A stretch of 13,137 bases of DNA, taken from contig JAKDKI010000030.1 in NCBI GenBank assembly GCA_030453435.1, positions 1-13,137 of the forward strand. Reading direction: 5' to 3'. The position numbers and the translations under genes were made by a program. Under the pieces are notes generated by a model. It saw only the letters and a program-made list of their open reading frames with translations. It ran no database searches and had not been told where the DNA came from. This document shows, piece after piece, positions 1-9,467 of the stretch (position 1 is its first letter; the number at the start of each line of letters is the position of its first letter). Source of the DNA: Kocuria sp. GTDB taxonomy: Bacteria > Actinomycetota > Actinomycetes > Actinomycetales > Micrococcaceae.

Positions 1-54
1 CGCGCGTCGTTCGGGACGACGAGGTCGCAGGTTCAAATCCTGTCATCCCGACCA
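1..54 (+). tRNA. tRNA-Pro (CGG), 3' part; 5' end lies outside the window
   Basis: The window opens inside a tRNA. The anticodon stem is CGTCG (5-9) pairing with CGACG (17-21), around a 7-nt loop (10-16) whose central triplet 12-14 is CGG, giving a proline tRNA. The T-arm is GCAGG / TTCAAAT / CCTGT (27-43), followed by the 3' acceptor strand CATCCCG (44-50), discriminator A51 and an encoded CCA (52-54). The D-arm and 5' acceptor strand are missing only because the window starts here. Confidence 0.9.
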
Positions 55-59
55 AATCT

Positions 60-98
60 CCCCTTGCCATCACTGATCGTGACGGCAAGGGGATTTTT
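60..98 (+). terminator. Rho-independent terminator after tRNA-Pro
   Basis: A 9-bp perfect stem, CCCCTTGCC (60-68) with GGCAAGGGG (84-92), has an inner TCAC/GTGA extension and is followed by A and five T (94-98). It lies 6 nt after the CCA of the tRNA, so it ends that transcript and insulates the next gene. Confidence 0.88.
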
Positions 99-220
99 CA
101 TTACCCCGGAGGTCGCGCTAGCCACTCCGTAGAACGACCGCGACGAGGAGCATGTTCCCGCAGAGGCGCCGAGTGTCGAACAGTTGAGGCGCGCGATCAA
201 GCATGTGATGGAATCAACCC

Positions 221-1075
221 ATGACTGATCAGCACCGCCAGCGCCCGTTCGCCCAGGTCGATGTCTTCTCCCGCGATCCCCACATGGGCAATCCGGTCGC
301 GGTGGTACTCGACGGCACGGATCTCAGCGACCAGGACATGGCCCGGTTCGCGCGGTGGACCAATCTGTCCGAAACCACGTTCGTCCTCCCGCCCACCTCG
401 CCGGACGCGGATTACCGGCTGCGTATCTGGACCCCCGGTGGTGAACTCCCCTTCGCGGGTCACCCCACGCTCGGCTCGGCCCACGCGTGGCTCGAGGCGG
501 GCAATACCCCCCGCTCCAGCGAGGTCATCGTGCAGGAATGCGCCGCCGGTCTGGTCGAGATCCGTCCCACCGACGACGGCGCTCTGACCTTCGCCGCGCC
601 ACCCACCTCGCGCTCGGGAAACTTCGATCCCGCCATGCTGGAGCAGGTCGCTGCGGGGCTGGGCCTGGATGACGAGGAGATCGTGGCCCATCAGTGGGTC
701 GACAACGGTCCGGGTTGGGCGGCTGTCCTGCTGCCCACCGCAGAGGATGTCCTGGCCATCGAACCGGATTACCCGGCGCTGGGGAATTACAAGATCGGCG
801 TAGTGGGTCCCTATCCGGAAGACAGCCCGCAACAGTTCGAGGTCCGGGCGTTCGTGACCGGCACCGGCGGGTACGAAGACCCCGTCACGGGTAGTCTCAA
901 CGCGAGCCTGGCGCAGTGGCTCATGAGGACCGGCCACGCGGCGTCGTCGTACGTCGCTCAGCAGGGCACGGCCATGGGGCGTCGCGGGCGCGTGACCGTC
1001 ACCTCGGATGCCCATAAAAATGTCTGGGTGGGCGGGCACTGCACCACGTGCATCAGCGGATCGGTGCTCCTATGA
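221..1075 (+). CDS. PhzF-family isomerase/epimerase-like protein
   Basis: This 284-residue protein has the length and layout of the PhzF / YddE / YHI9 family, a two-domain diaminopimelate-epimerase-like fold. Conserved points are visible: NLSE with the catalytic-type Glu51, the ELPFAGHPT motif (75-83, His81) and the EDPVTGS motif (219-225, Asp220). These correspond to the Glu/His/Asp set of PhzF, so the catalytic centre looks intact. PhzF itself isomerises dihydro-hydroxyanthranilate, but most relatives have unknown substrates and no phenazine genes are present here, so a specific reaction cannot be given. Start: an in-frame stop at 206-208 leaves ATG 221 as the first start; no strong ribosome-binding site is seen (GATGGA at 208-213 is the best). 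The stop overlaps the next gene's start (ATGA, 1072-1075), implying translational coupling. Confidence 0.9.
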   Translation: MTDQHRQRPFAQVDVFSRDPHMGNPVAVVLDGTDLSDQDMARFARWTNLSETTFVLPPTSPDADYRLRIWTPGGELPFAGHPTLGSAHAWLEAGNTPRSSEVIVQECAAGLVEIRPTDDGALTFAAPPTSRSGNFDPAMLEQVAAGLGLDDEEIVAHQWVDNGPGWAAVLLPTAEDVLAIEPDYPALGNYKIGVVGPYPEDSPQQFEVRAFVTGTGGYEDPVTGSLNASLAQWLMRTGHAASSYVAQQGTAMGRRGRVTVTSDAHKNVWVGGHCTTCISGSVLL

Positions 1076-1491
1076 CCGGCGGACAAAGTACAACGAACGA
1101 GACACAATTGGACCTGATCTTCGACGGCCGCTGCGGCTTCTGCACCCGCGCCGTGGGCTGGGCCCGAAAACTCGACCGACACGGGTGCATCAACACGCAC
1201 GCGTATCAGGAACGGGGCGTGTTGGAACGATTCGACCTCACCGAATCACAAGCCGACGCGGCGGTCTGGGCGGTCGTCGGCGAGCGACAAACGGCCGGTG
1301 CAGCCGCCGTGGCCGACACCCTGAACGCAGCCCTCGGCACACGGGTTTTCGGCAGGCTCTACCGCATCCCACCGGTGCGAATACTTCAGGACCGTGTGTA
1401 CCAATGGGTCGCGGATCACCGAGGAAAGTTCCCCGGTGTCACACCGTGGTGCGAGCAGCACCCGGAAAACTGCGAGCCCAGAACTACGTAA
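1072..1491 (+). CDS. DCC-family (DUF393) thiol-disulfide oxidoreductase-like protein
   Basis: A 139-residue protein with the family signature IFDGRCGFC near its N-terminus (CxxC at Cys21/Cys24), followed by an amphipathic helix, and with the family-typical ending around VADHRGKFPGVTPWC. Members are small thioredoxin-like proteins thought to act in thiol-disulfide exchange; substrates are not known. I chose ATG 1072 because it forms an ATGA overlap with the PhzF-family stop; an in-frame GTG at 1048 would add eight residues (147 aa) and cannot be excluded, since neither start has a clear ribosome-binding site. No signal peptide or membrane segment is visible, so it should act in the cytosol. 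Its stop codon (1489-1491) touches the stop codon of thiE on the other strand. Confidence 0.82.
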   Translation: MTGGQSTTNETQLDLIFDGRCGFCTRAVGWARKLDRHGCINTHAYQERGVLERFDLTESQADAAVWAVVGERQTAGAAAVADTLNAALGTRVFGRLYRIPPVRILQDRVYQWVADHRGKFPGVTPWCEQHPENCEPRTT

Positions 1492-2148
1492 TTACAAGAA
1501 TCTCCGCAGCTCGCGAGCGGCAGCTTGGGGGTCCGTGGCGTCCGTGACCGCTCGGACCACGACGATGCGTGATGCGCCGGTCTCGAGCACGGACGGCAAC
1601 CGCTCGGCGTCGATGCCACCAATCGCAAAGAACGGCTTGTCCCCCGCATGCTCAGATGCGTACTTCGGTAGCTCCAGTCCCACGGCGGCGCGGCCGGGCT
1701 TGGTGGGCGTTTCCCACACGGGACCTGTGCAGAAGTAGTCCAGCCCCTCATCCGCAATGGCACCGTCCACTTGCTCACGGGACAGGCACGAGCGGCCAAT
1801 GATCACGTCATTGCCCAGCAGCTGGCGCGCCTGCGGAGTAGTGAGATCGCCCTGACCCACGTGGAAAACGTCCGCGCCGGTGAGCATGGCGACATCCGCG
1901 CGGTCGTTGACCGCAAACAGTTTCCCGTGTTCTCGCGCAACATCCGCGAGCACCTCGATGGCTTCGATTTCTGCCGCGGCCTCGAGTTTCTTGTCCCGCA
2001 ATTGAATGATGTCCACGCCGCCCTCGTAGGCCGCGTGCAGGAATTCCCGCAGGTCACCCCGCTCTTTTCGCGCCGTGACACACACGTACAACTTGGCGTT
2101 CGCGAACGCGTCACGCCGGCGGGCACCCTGATTCTGTTGCTCACTCAT
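1492..2148 (-). CDS. thiE: Thiamine-phosphate synthase ThiE
   Basis: A 218-residue TIM-barrel enzyme joining HMP pyrophosphate to thiazole phosphate to give thiamine monophosphate. Family motifs appear in order: QLRDK (49-53) for the pyrophosphate, VNDRAD (80-85), HVGQGD (96-101), IIGRS (116-120), [11 protein letters not shown] (142-152, with Lys150) and FAIGGID (174-180). An open frame continues upstream to 2322, but it runs back through the TPP riboswitch on the other strand and has no family similarity, so the ATG at 2148 (MSEQQN...) is preferred. No strong ribosome-binding site precedes it. It is divergent from thiO and has no TPP riboswitch of its own; it completes the pathway served by the thiOSGF operon. 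Confidence 0.93.
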   Translation of the reverse strand: MSEQQNQGARRRDAFANAKLYVCVTARKERGDLREFLHAAYEGGVDIIQLRDKKLEAAAEIEAIEVLADVAREHGKLFAVNDRADVAMLTGADVFHVGQGDLTTPQARQLLGNDVIIGRSCLSREQVDGAIADEGLDYFCTGPVWETPTKPGRAAVGLELPKYASEHAGDKPFFAIGGIDAERLPSVLETGASRIVVVRAVTDATDPQAAARELRRFL

Positions 2149-2207
2149 GTGGCCATGGTGCCACGGGTCACGGTTACACTGGGATGTACCGGTCACACGA
2201 CCGGTAG
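2149..2207. promoter_or_regulatory. Short divergent intergenic region between thiE and the riboswitch
   Basis: About 60 bases must hold both the thiE and the thiO-operon promoters unless thiE is transcribed from within the riboswitch region. On the plus strand TACACT (2175-2180) is a possible -10, without a convincing -35. A hairpin with palindromic arms ACCGGT (2188-2193 and 2200-2205) around CACACG lies just before the riboswitch and could be an operator or a leader stem; there is no T-run, so it does not look like a terminator. Confidence 0.35.
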
Positions 2208-2319
2208 TTCCACGGGAGTCCGCATCTGTTGCATCGGCAACCACCGCAGCGGGCTGAGAGGGCGTGAGCCGCCGACCGGAAACCTGATGCGGATCATGCC
2301 GCCGGAGGGAGTGATGTGG
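2208..2319 (+). promoter_or_regulatory. TPP riboswitch (THI element)
   Basis: The THI-box core is clear: CTGAGAG (2254-2260), ACCTGATG (2282-2289), GGATCATGCC (2291-2300) and the closing GGAGGGA (2304-2310), in the canonical order. P2 is CCGC (2220-2223) with GCGG (2249-2252); P3 is GTTGC/GCAAC (2228-2232 with 2237-2241). P1 can close as CAC/GTG (2211-2213 with 2311-2313) or CCAC/GTGG (2210-2213 with 2316-2319). The ribosome-binding site of thiO is part of the conserved GGAGGGA, and the alternative P1 covers the GTG start, so TPP binding most likely blocks translation initiation; no terminator hairpin lies between aptamer and gene. Confidence 0.93.
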
Positions 2320-3575
2320 CACTTATGCCACCCGTACATCACCACAGTGCGCCACAGCATGCAGTGGTTGCGGGCGCCGGCTTGATCGGCCTGGCGACCG
2401 CCTTCGAATTACGACGCCGCGGTGTGGCCGTCACGCTTGCAGACCCGCGGCCCGCTTCGGGAGCCACCCACGCAGCCGCGGGCATGCTCGCCCCGATCGC
2501 CGAAACCCAGTACGGGCAGGAAAGCCTGTACCCCCTCATGACTGCCTCGGCTGTGGAGTACCCCGCGTTCATCGAACGGGTGTCCGCGGCATCGGGGCTC
2601 CCCAGCGGATATCGAACCGAAGAGACCCTGGTGGTGGGCGTGGACACCGCGGATGCTCACAGTCTCAAGGACCTTGCCGTCCATCAGCGGGCCGCGGGCA
2701 TGCATGTGGAGGACATCACCTCGCGTCAGGCCCGGAAACTCGAACCCGCCCTTGCCCCGCATTTCGCCGGTGCCATCAGGGTGCCCACGGATCACCAGGT
2801 GGATCCCCGGCTACTCGCAGCGTCCCTGATAGAAGCTCTAGACGCGCCCAGCATCGACACTCTGCACGGCGCCATTGACCCCGGCCCCGCGCACTGGTTC
2901 CACGCCAAGGTCGAACGAGTTCTCTCCACGCGTGGCTCCGATCCCCGGGTGACGGGAGTGCTCCTGGACGGGGGCGAAAAAGTCGAGAGTGACGCGGTCA
3001 TCCTGGCCACCGGGCTGAATGCCGGCGATACGGGACAGTTGCCCACGGACCTGAACCTGCGGCTGCGCCCGGTGTACGGCGATATTTTGCGGCTGCGCGT
3101 ACCCGATTCGTTACTGCTCCCCGGCGAGGAACACCTGATCACGCGGACTGTACGCGGACAAGTCAACGGGCGGCCGGTCTATCTGGTACCCCGCCCGGAC
3201 CGCACGCTGGTGCTCGGCGCGACGAGCCGCGAGGACGGCCGCGACTCCGTGCTCGCCGGCGGGGTGCATCAGTTGTTGCGGGATGCGCGAGCGATTCTGC
3301 CCGCCGTGGACGACTGCGATGTGCTGGAAATGCTCGCCCGCGCCCGCCCCGGAACGCCCGACGATCTGCCCTACATGGGTCTGTGCTCCGTGACCGGACT
3401 GGTCATCAGCACCGGCCACTTCCGACACGGCATCCTGCTGACTCCCGTGGCCGCCCGGCTGGCCGCAGAACTGGCGACCGGCACCACGGACCCCGCCGTC
3501 AGCCACGAGCACGACAAAGATTTCTTGACCTCGACCGATCCCGCGCGGCATTCTCCCGCGCACCCCGAGATGTAG
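2316..3575 (+). CDS. thiO: Glycine oxidase ThiO
   Basis: A 419-residue FAD-dependent oxidase of the DAO family. It has the dinucleotide-binding GAGLIG (20-25), the [10 protein letters not shown] segment (49-58) next to the flavin, the second FAD segment VILATG (228-233) and the C-terminal [12 protein letters not shown] (366-377) typical of ThiO. It oxidises glycine to iminoacetate (dehydroglycine), used by ThiG as the C-N unit of the thiazole. GTG 2316 is chosen because GGAGG (2304-2308) sits 7 nt upstream; an in-frame ATG at 2325 is possible but 16 nt away. The last 30 or so residues are a poorly conserved His/Ser/Pro-rich tail. First gene of the riboswitch-controlled operon; thiS follows after 12 nt. 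Confidence 0.93.
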   Translation: MALMPPVHHHSAPQHAVVAGAGLIGLATAFELRRRGVAVTLADPRPASGATHAAAGMLAPIAETQYGQESLYPLMTASAVEYPAFIERVSAASGLPSGYRTEETLVVGVDTADAHSLKDLAVHQRAAGMHVEDITSRQARKLEPALAPHFAGAIRVPTDHQVDPRLLAASLIEALDAPSIDTLHGAIDPGPAHWFHAKVERVLSTRGSDPRVTGVLLDGGEKVESDAVILATGLNAGDTGQLPTDLNLRLRPVYGDILRLRVPDSLLLPGEEHLITRTVRGQVNGRPVYLVPRPDRTLVLGATSREDGRDSVLAGGVHQLLRDARAILPAVDDCDVLEMLARARPGTPDDLPYMGLCSVTGLVISTGHFRHGILLTPVAARLAAELATGTTDPAVSHEHDKDFLTSTDPARHSPAHPEM

Positions 3576-3587
3576 CAGGTGAACACC

Positions 3588-6035
<2,448 letters not shown>

Positions 6036-6169
6036 GTGCACTGAATTTTCGTGTGATGCAATTGCCGATTTCGGGCACGGATTCTGCACATACATCCCCT
6101 GAGACTACGCGGCTGCTTTCCCCCACGCGGGAGCGCCTCACGGGCTGGCCGTATCCCTGAGGAGAGATC
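6036..6169 (+). promoter_or_regulatory. Intergenic region upstream of the interrupted dehydrogenase gene
   Basis: These 134 bases follow the thiF stop. I find no convincing terminator for the thi operon and only a weak promoter candidate: TTGCCG at 6062-6067 with an A/T-richer stretch ending TACAT at 6091-6095, spacing not ideal. The region ends in a good ribosome-binding site (GAGGAG, about 6159-6164) for GTG 6170. Confidence 0.3.
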
Positions 6170-6970
6170 GTGCCTAACACTGAAGTTGCTGCCCCTCGCG
6201 TCTACGTGGTCACCGGAGCTGGATCCGGCATCGGTCAGGCCACCGCCGCTCAGCTCATCTAAGAAGGCCACCGGGTCATTGGCGTTGACCTCAAGAACAC
6301 GGAAGTCGTCGCGGACCTTTCTACCGAAGAGGGCATCGCCGGCGTGGTTGAAGAGGTCTCCCAGCTGACCTCCGTGGTGGACGGCGTGGTCGCCAACGCT
6401 GGCACCTCGCTACAGGCTCCCCTGGACTTGCCCATCAACTACTTCGGTGCGGTGGGCACGGTCGAAGGGTTGCTTCCCCTGCTCAACAACTCCGATGCGC
6501 CCCGCGTGTGCATCACCGGGAGCGCTGCCTCGCTGCACCCCGCCAACGATGAACTCCTGGACGCCATGCTCAATGGCGACCGCGCAACCGCTGCAGCCAT
6601 CGGTGAGCCGTTGGTCGCTGCCGGTGGAATGGCCGGTTACCTCAACTACTCGTCCTCCAAGCAGGCAGTGGCTCGCTGGGTCCGCCGCAACGCAACCACC
6701 GAACGGTTCGCCGGCGCAGGTATCGCACTCAATGCCGTGGCTCCCGGTGTGGTCATCACGCCCATGACCGGGCAGCTCTTCGCTACCGAAGAGGGGCGCC
6801 AGCAGATGGAGCAGGGTATGCCCTCTCCCCTGAACGGCCCCGCCCGTGCCGAGGACATTGCCGCCGCCATCTGCTTCCTGTCCTCGACCGCAGTGGGCAA
6901 GGTCACCGTTCAGGTGCTGTTCGTGGACTCCGGCTACGACGCCCTGACCCGAGGGGATTCCTCCTGGTGA
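6170..6970 (+). pseudogene. Short-chain dehydrogenase/reductase (SDR), interrupted by an in-frame TAA at codon 31
   Basis: Reading from GTG 6170, which has a good GAGGAG ribosome-binding site, the frame encodes a complete 266-codon classical SDR: TGAGSGIG (15-22) for NAD(P), a VANAG segment, ITGSAAS (115-121) with the catalytic-type Ser118, and YSSSK (Tyr160, Lys164). The pattern, including VVADLSTEEG and NYFGA, resembles the 3-alpha-hydroxysteroid dehydrogenase/carbonyl reductase branch from memory; the substrate is unknown. Codon 31 (6260-6262) is TAA, directly between GxxxGxG and the next beta strand (EGHRVIGVDL). The frame is the same on both sides, so this is one nonsense substitution, not a frameshift. 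A restart at GTG 6344 would give 208 residues without the cofactor site. Recent inactivation or a sequencing error are the likely explanations. Confidence 0.85.
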
Positions 6971-6972
6971 CC

Positions 6973-6990
6973 CGGTTGGACCTCTAACCG
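6973..6990. terminator. Weak hairpin between convergent dehydrogenase and lutC genes
   Basis: CGGTT (6973-6977) pairs with AACCG (6986-6990) around an 8-nt loop in the 26-bp gap between the two stop codons. The stem is only 5 bp with no T-run on either strand, so a terminator role is doubtful. Confidence 0.22.
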
Positions 6991-6996
6991 CCCCGA

Positions 6997-7641
6997 TCAG
7001 CCCAGCAGGATCACATCCAGGGTGCGGGGGCCGTGGACGCCTTCCACGCGTTCCAGCTCAATGTCCGAGGTTGCGGACGGGCCGGAAATCATGGTGGTGG
7101 GCGCGGTGGGTTCCACGCGGGCCATGGCCTCCGGAATCAGTTCCACGATTGAATCCAGGGGCACGATGCAGATGTGGTGATCCGGAACCAACGTGATCGC
7201 GCGACGCCCCTCGTCCGGCCTGCCGGACAGGAAAATCGTGCCCGTCTGTGCGCAGGACACCGTGGAGGATGTCACCACCGCGTCCACCTGGTTCAGTTCG
7301 CGCACGACCAACGCTGAATCCTTACGACCATCATTGGGATCCACAATCGCGCGGCGCGCTGCCGTGTCTTCCGGCAGGAATGCGGTGTCGAATCCCTCCG
7401 GAATCACGTAGCGAGCAGAGGTGCCCAACTGGGTGGCGATCCGCTCGGCCACGGTCTCTGCCGTTTCGTGGAACACATTGGCCTTGTAATCGACCAGTCG
7501 GTCCTCGAGCATCTCCACGATCTCCTCGCGGGACAGCTCCGAGGTCTTCCGGTACGCACGCGGAGTTTCCGGCACCTCCGGCGAATCGGCCAGCGCGCCG
7601 CGGATGCGGGCGAGAATCTCAGTTTTGGCGTCCGCGGTCAT
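6997..7641 (-). CDS. lutC: Lactate utilization protein C (LUD domain)
   Basis: A 214-residue LUD-domain protein, the usual size for LutC/YkgG, the small subunit of the LutABC L-lactate oxidising complex. Family landmarks are VVTSSTVSCAQTGTIFL (122-138), the ITLVPDHHICIV strand and loop, and the C-terminal ISGPSATSDIELERVEGVHG, where the SDIE/GVHGP pattern is characteristic. There are no iron-sulfur cysteine clusters, as expected for this subunit. Last gene of lutABC: its ATG overlaps the lutB stop (ATGA, 7638-7641), so expression is coupled. It converges with the interrupted dehydrogenase gene across a 26-bp gap. Confidence 0.95.
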   Translation of the reverse strand: MTADAKTEILARIRGALADSPEVPETPRAYRKTSELSREEIVEMLEDRLVDYKANVFHETAETVAERIATQLGTSARYVIPEGFDTAFLPEDTAARRAIVDPNDGRKDSALVVRELNQVDAVVTSSTVSCAQTGTIFLSGRPDEGRRAITLVPDHHICIVPLDSIVELIPEAMARVEPTAPTTMISGPSATSDIELERVEGVHGPRTLDVILLG

Positions 7642-9467
7642 CGCTGCGCTCCGTCCTGGTCGTTGTTGGCGCTGGTGGACTGATCCGGTTCAGCCGCAGG
7701 CTGATCTGCGCCGTCCTCGGCAGCCGAGGGTGCGGGCCCGACGCCGTCCTGGGCCAGGCGCTGCTCGGTCTCACCCTCGTGCTTCTTCCACCAGTTGCGG
7801 AAGGACTGCTTGGGCGGTTCGGGGATGTCACGCTGAGCCGTCCAGCCACCCACCATGCCGGGCAACCAGCTAATCGCGTGATCACGGCCGGCGACCACAC
7901 GGCCCAGCGGCAATCCCTTTTCGGCCAAGGACATGCGTTTGCCCGAAGACATCACGAAGGAGGCGCCCTTCATCATGGCGTCCATTTGGGTGGGGACCTT
8001 CTTGGCCGGCGCGGACTTAGAGATCTTCCGCCCGGCGGATCGCACGGATGCCGCAACATCATTCGCGGCATCGCGCACGGCATCCCCACGAGAACGCGAG
8101 CCGGGGTCGGTCCGTTCGGAGTCCGCGTCACCCGTGAGGACTTTCTCCGAACGCCAGTTGTCCGCGGACTCCGTTGCGGGGTCGTGCGAAACGGGAGCCG
8201 GAGCGGCGTCGTCCTGGGTGCGTTCGCCGTGCTTGGTACGAATGTCTTCGTCGCGCAGGTGCACCAGGATGTCCGGGATATTGATCTTGACCGGGCACAC
8301 CTGGTAGCAAGCCCCACACAGTGAGGAAGCGTACGGAAGCGACGCGTTTTCCTCGGACGTGATGCCCGTGAGCTGTGGCGAAAGAATGGCTCCGATGGGG
8401 CCGGGGTACGTGGAGCCGTACGCGTGACCGCCGGCATGCTCGTACACCGGGCACACGTTGAGGCAGGCGGAGCAGCGGATGCAGTGCAGTGCGGAACGCC
8501 CGTCCGGGTCAGACAGCACTGCCGAACGGCCGTTGTCGAGCAGGACAACGTGGAAGTTCTGCGGCCCGTCTCCCGGCGTGACGCCCGTCCACAGCGAGGT
8601 GTAGGGGTTCATCCGCTCGCCGGTCGAAGAGCGCGGCAGCAGCTGGAAGAACACTTCGAGGTCCTCGTACGAGGGCAGCAGCTTCTCGATGCCCATCACC
8701 GTGATCAGGGTGTCCGGCAGGGTCAGGCACATGCGACCGTTGCCCTCGGACTCGACCACGGACAGTGTGCCGGTATCGGCAATGCCGAAGTTCGCACCGG
8801 AGATCGCCACGCGCGTGGTCAGGAACTTCTCGCGCAGGTGCTGGCGTGCGGCCTCCGCAAGCACGCGCGGTTCGCTGGTGAGCTCGTCCGTGGTCTCGGG
8901 CATTTCGCGGCGGAAGATTTCGCGGATCTCCTCGCGGTTCTTGTGGATGGCAGGCACCAGGATGTGCGAGGGCTTGTCACGGCCCAGCTGCACGATCAGC
9001 TCCGCGAGGTCGGTCTCGGTTGCGGTGATGCCGTGTTCCTCGAGGTGGGCGTCCAAGCCGATTTCCTGGGTGGCCATCGACTTGACCTTGATGACGTCCT
9101 TGGAGCCGGTGTCCTGCACCAACTCCCTGACGATCCGGTTGGCCTCATCCGCGTCACGTGCCCAGTGGACCACACCGCCGCGTGCAGTCACGTTCTGCTC
9201 GAAGGCCTCGAGCAGTTCGGGCAGGTTGGCCATGACGCGTTCCTTGATGGCCGAGCCCGCATCGCGCAATTGCTGCCAATCGGGGACCTCCCCCACCACG
9301 TTGGCGCGCTTGCCACGAATGGTGTGCGTAGCGTGCCGGATGTTCGCACGCATCTGGTCGTTCTTCAGTTCTTCCTTGGCGGCCTGGGGGAAGGCAACCT
9401 GTGCGTGCAGGTTGCCCTGCCCGTGCACGGGTCGCACCGCGGGCATGCCCAGATTGGTGATGCTCAT
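7638..9467 (-). CDS. lutB: Lactate utilization iron-sulfur protein LutB, with extended C-terminal region
   Basis: A 609-residue protein with an N-terminal LUD domain (NFGIADTGTLSVVESEGN around 226-243) and a ferredoxin-like region. The first cluster set is Cys329-x2-Cys332-x2-Cys335-x3-Cys339-Pro; the second is Cys384-x2-Cys387-x3-Cys391-Pro. These fit the Fe-S subunit of the LutABC complex that oxidises L-lactate to pyruvate. Many LutB proteins are about 470-490 residues. Here a charged, Ala/Asp/Ser-rich linker (about 412-490) separates the Fe-S domain from a more conserved-looking segment (about 495-565, with FRNWW), and a low-complexity acidic tail follows (570-609). Start ATG 9467 has GGAGGT 5 nt upstream; it overlaps the lutA stop (ATGA). 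Confidence 0.95.
   Translation of the reverse strand: MSITNLGMPAVRPVHGQGNLHAQVAFPQAAKEELKNDQMRANIRHATHTIRGKRANVVGEVPDWQQLRDAGSAIKERVMANLPELLEAFEQNVTARGGVVHWARDADEANRIVRELVQDTGSKDVIKVKSMATQEIGLDAHLEEHGITATETDLAELIVQLGRDKPSHILVPAIHKNREEIREIFRREMPETTDELTSEPRVLAEAARQHLREKFLTTRVAISGANFGIADTGTLSVVESEGNGRMCLTLPDTLITVMGIEKLLPSYEDLEVFFQLLPRSSTGERMNPYTSLWTGVTPGDGPQNFHVVLLDNGRSAVLSDPDGRSALHCIRCSACLNVCPVYEHAGGHAYGSTYPGPIGAILSPQLTGITSEENASLPYASSLCGACYQVCPVKINIPDILVHLRDEDIRTKHGERTQDDAAPAPVSHDPATESADNWRSEKVLTGDADSERTDPGSRSRGDAVRDAANDVAASVRSAGRKISKSAPAKKVPTQMDAMMKGASFVMSSGKRMSLAEKGLPLGRVVAGRDHAISWLPGMVGGWTAQRDIPEPPKQSFRNWWKKHEGETEQRLAQDGVGPAPSAAEDGADQPAAEPDQSTSANNDQDGAQR

Noticed and set aside
184..212. Promoter for the PhzF-family gene (TTGAGG at 184-189)
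   Set aside because: No acceptable -10 lies at the right distance, so the call would rest on one hexamer.
2149..2322. 58-residue N-terminal extension of ThiE
   Set aside because: It would be encoded antisense to the TPP riboswitch and adds nothing family-like; the ATG at 2148 gives a normal-length ThiE.
6344..6970. Independent short 208-residue SDR starting at 6344
   Set aside because: It lacks the nucleotide-binding motif found just upstream in the same frame, so it is the remainder of the interrupted gene rather than a gene of its own.
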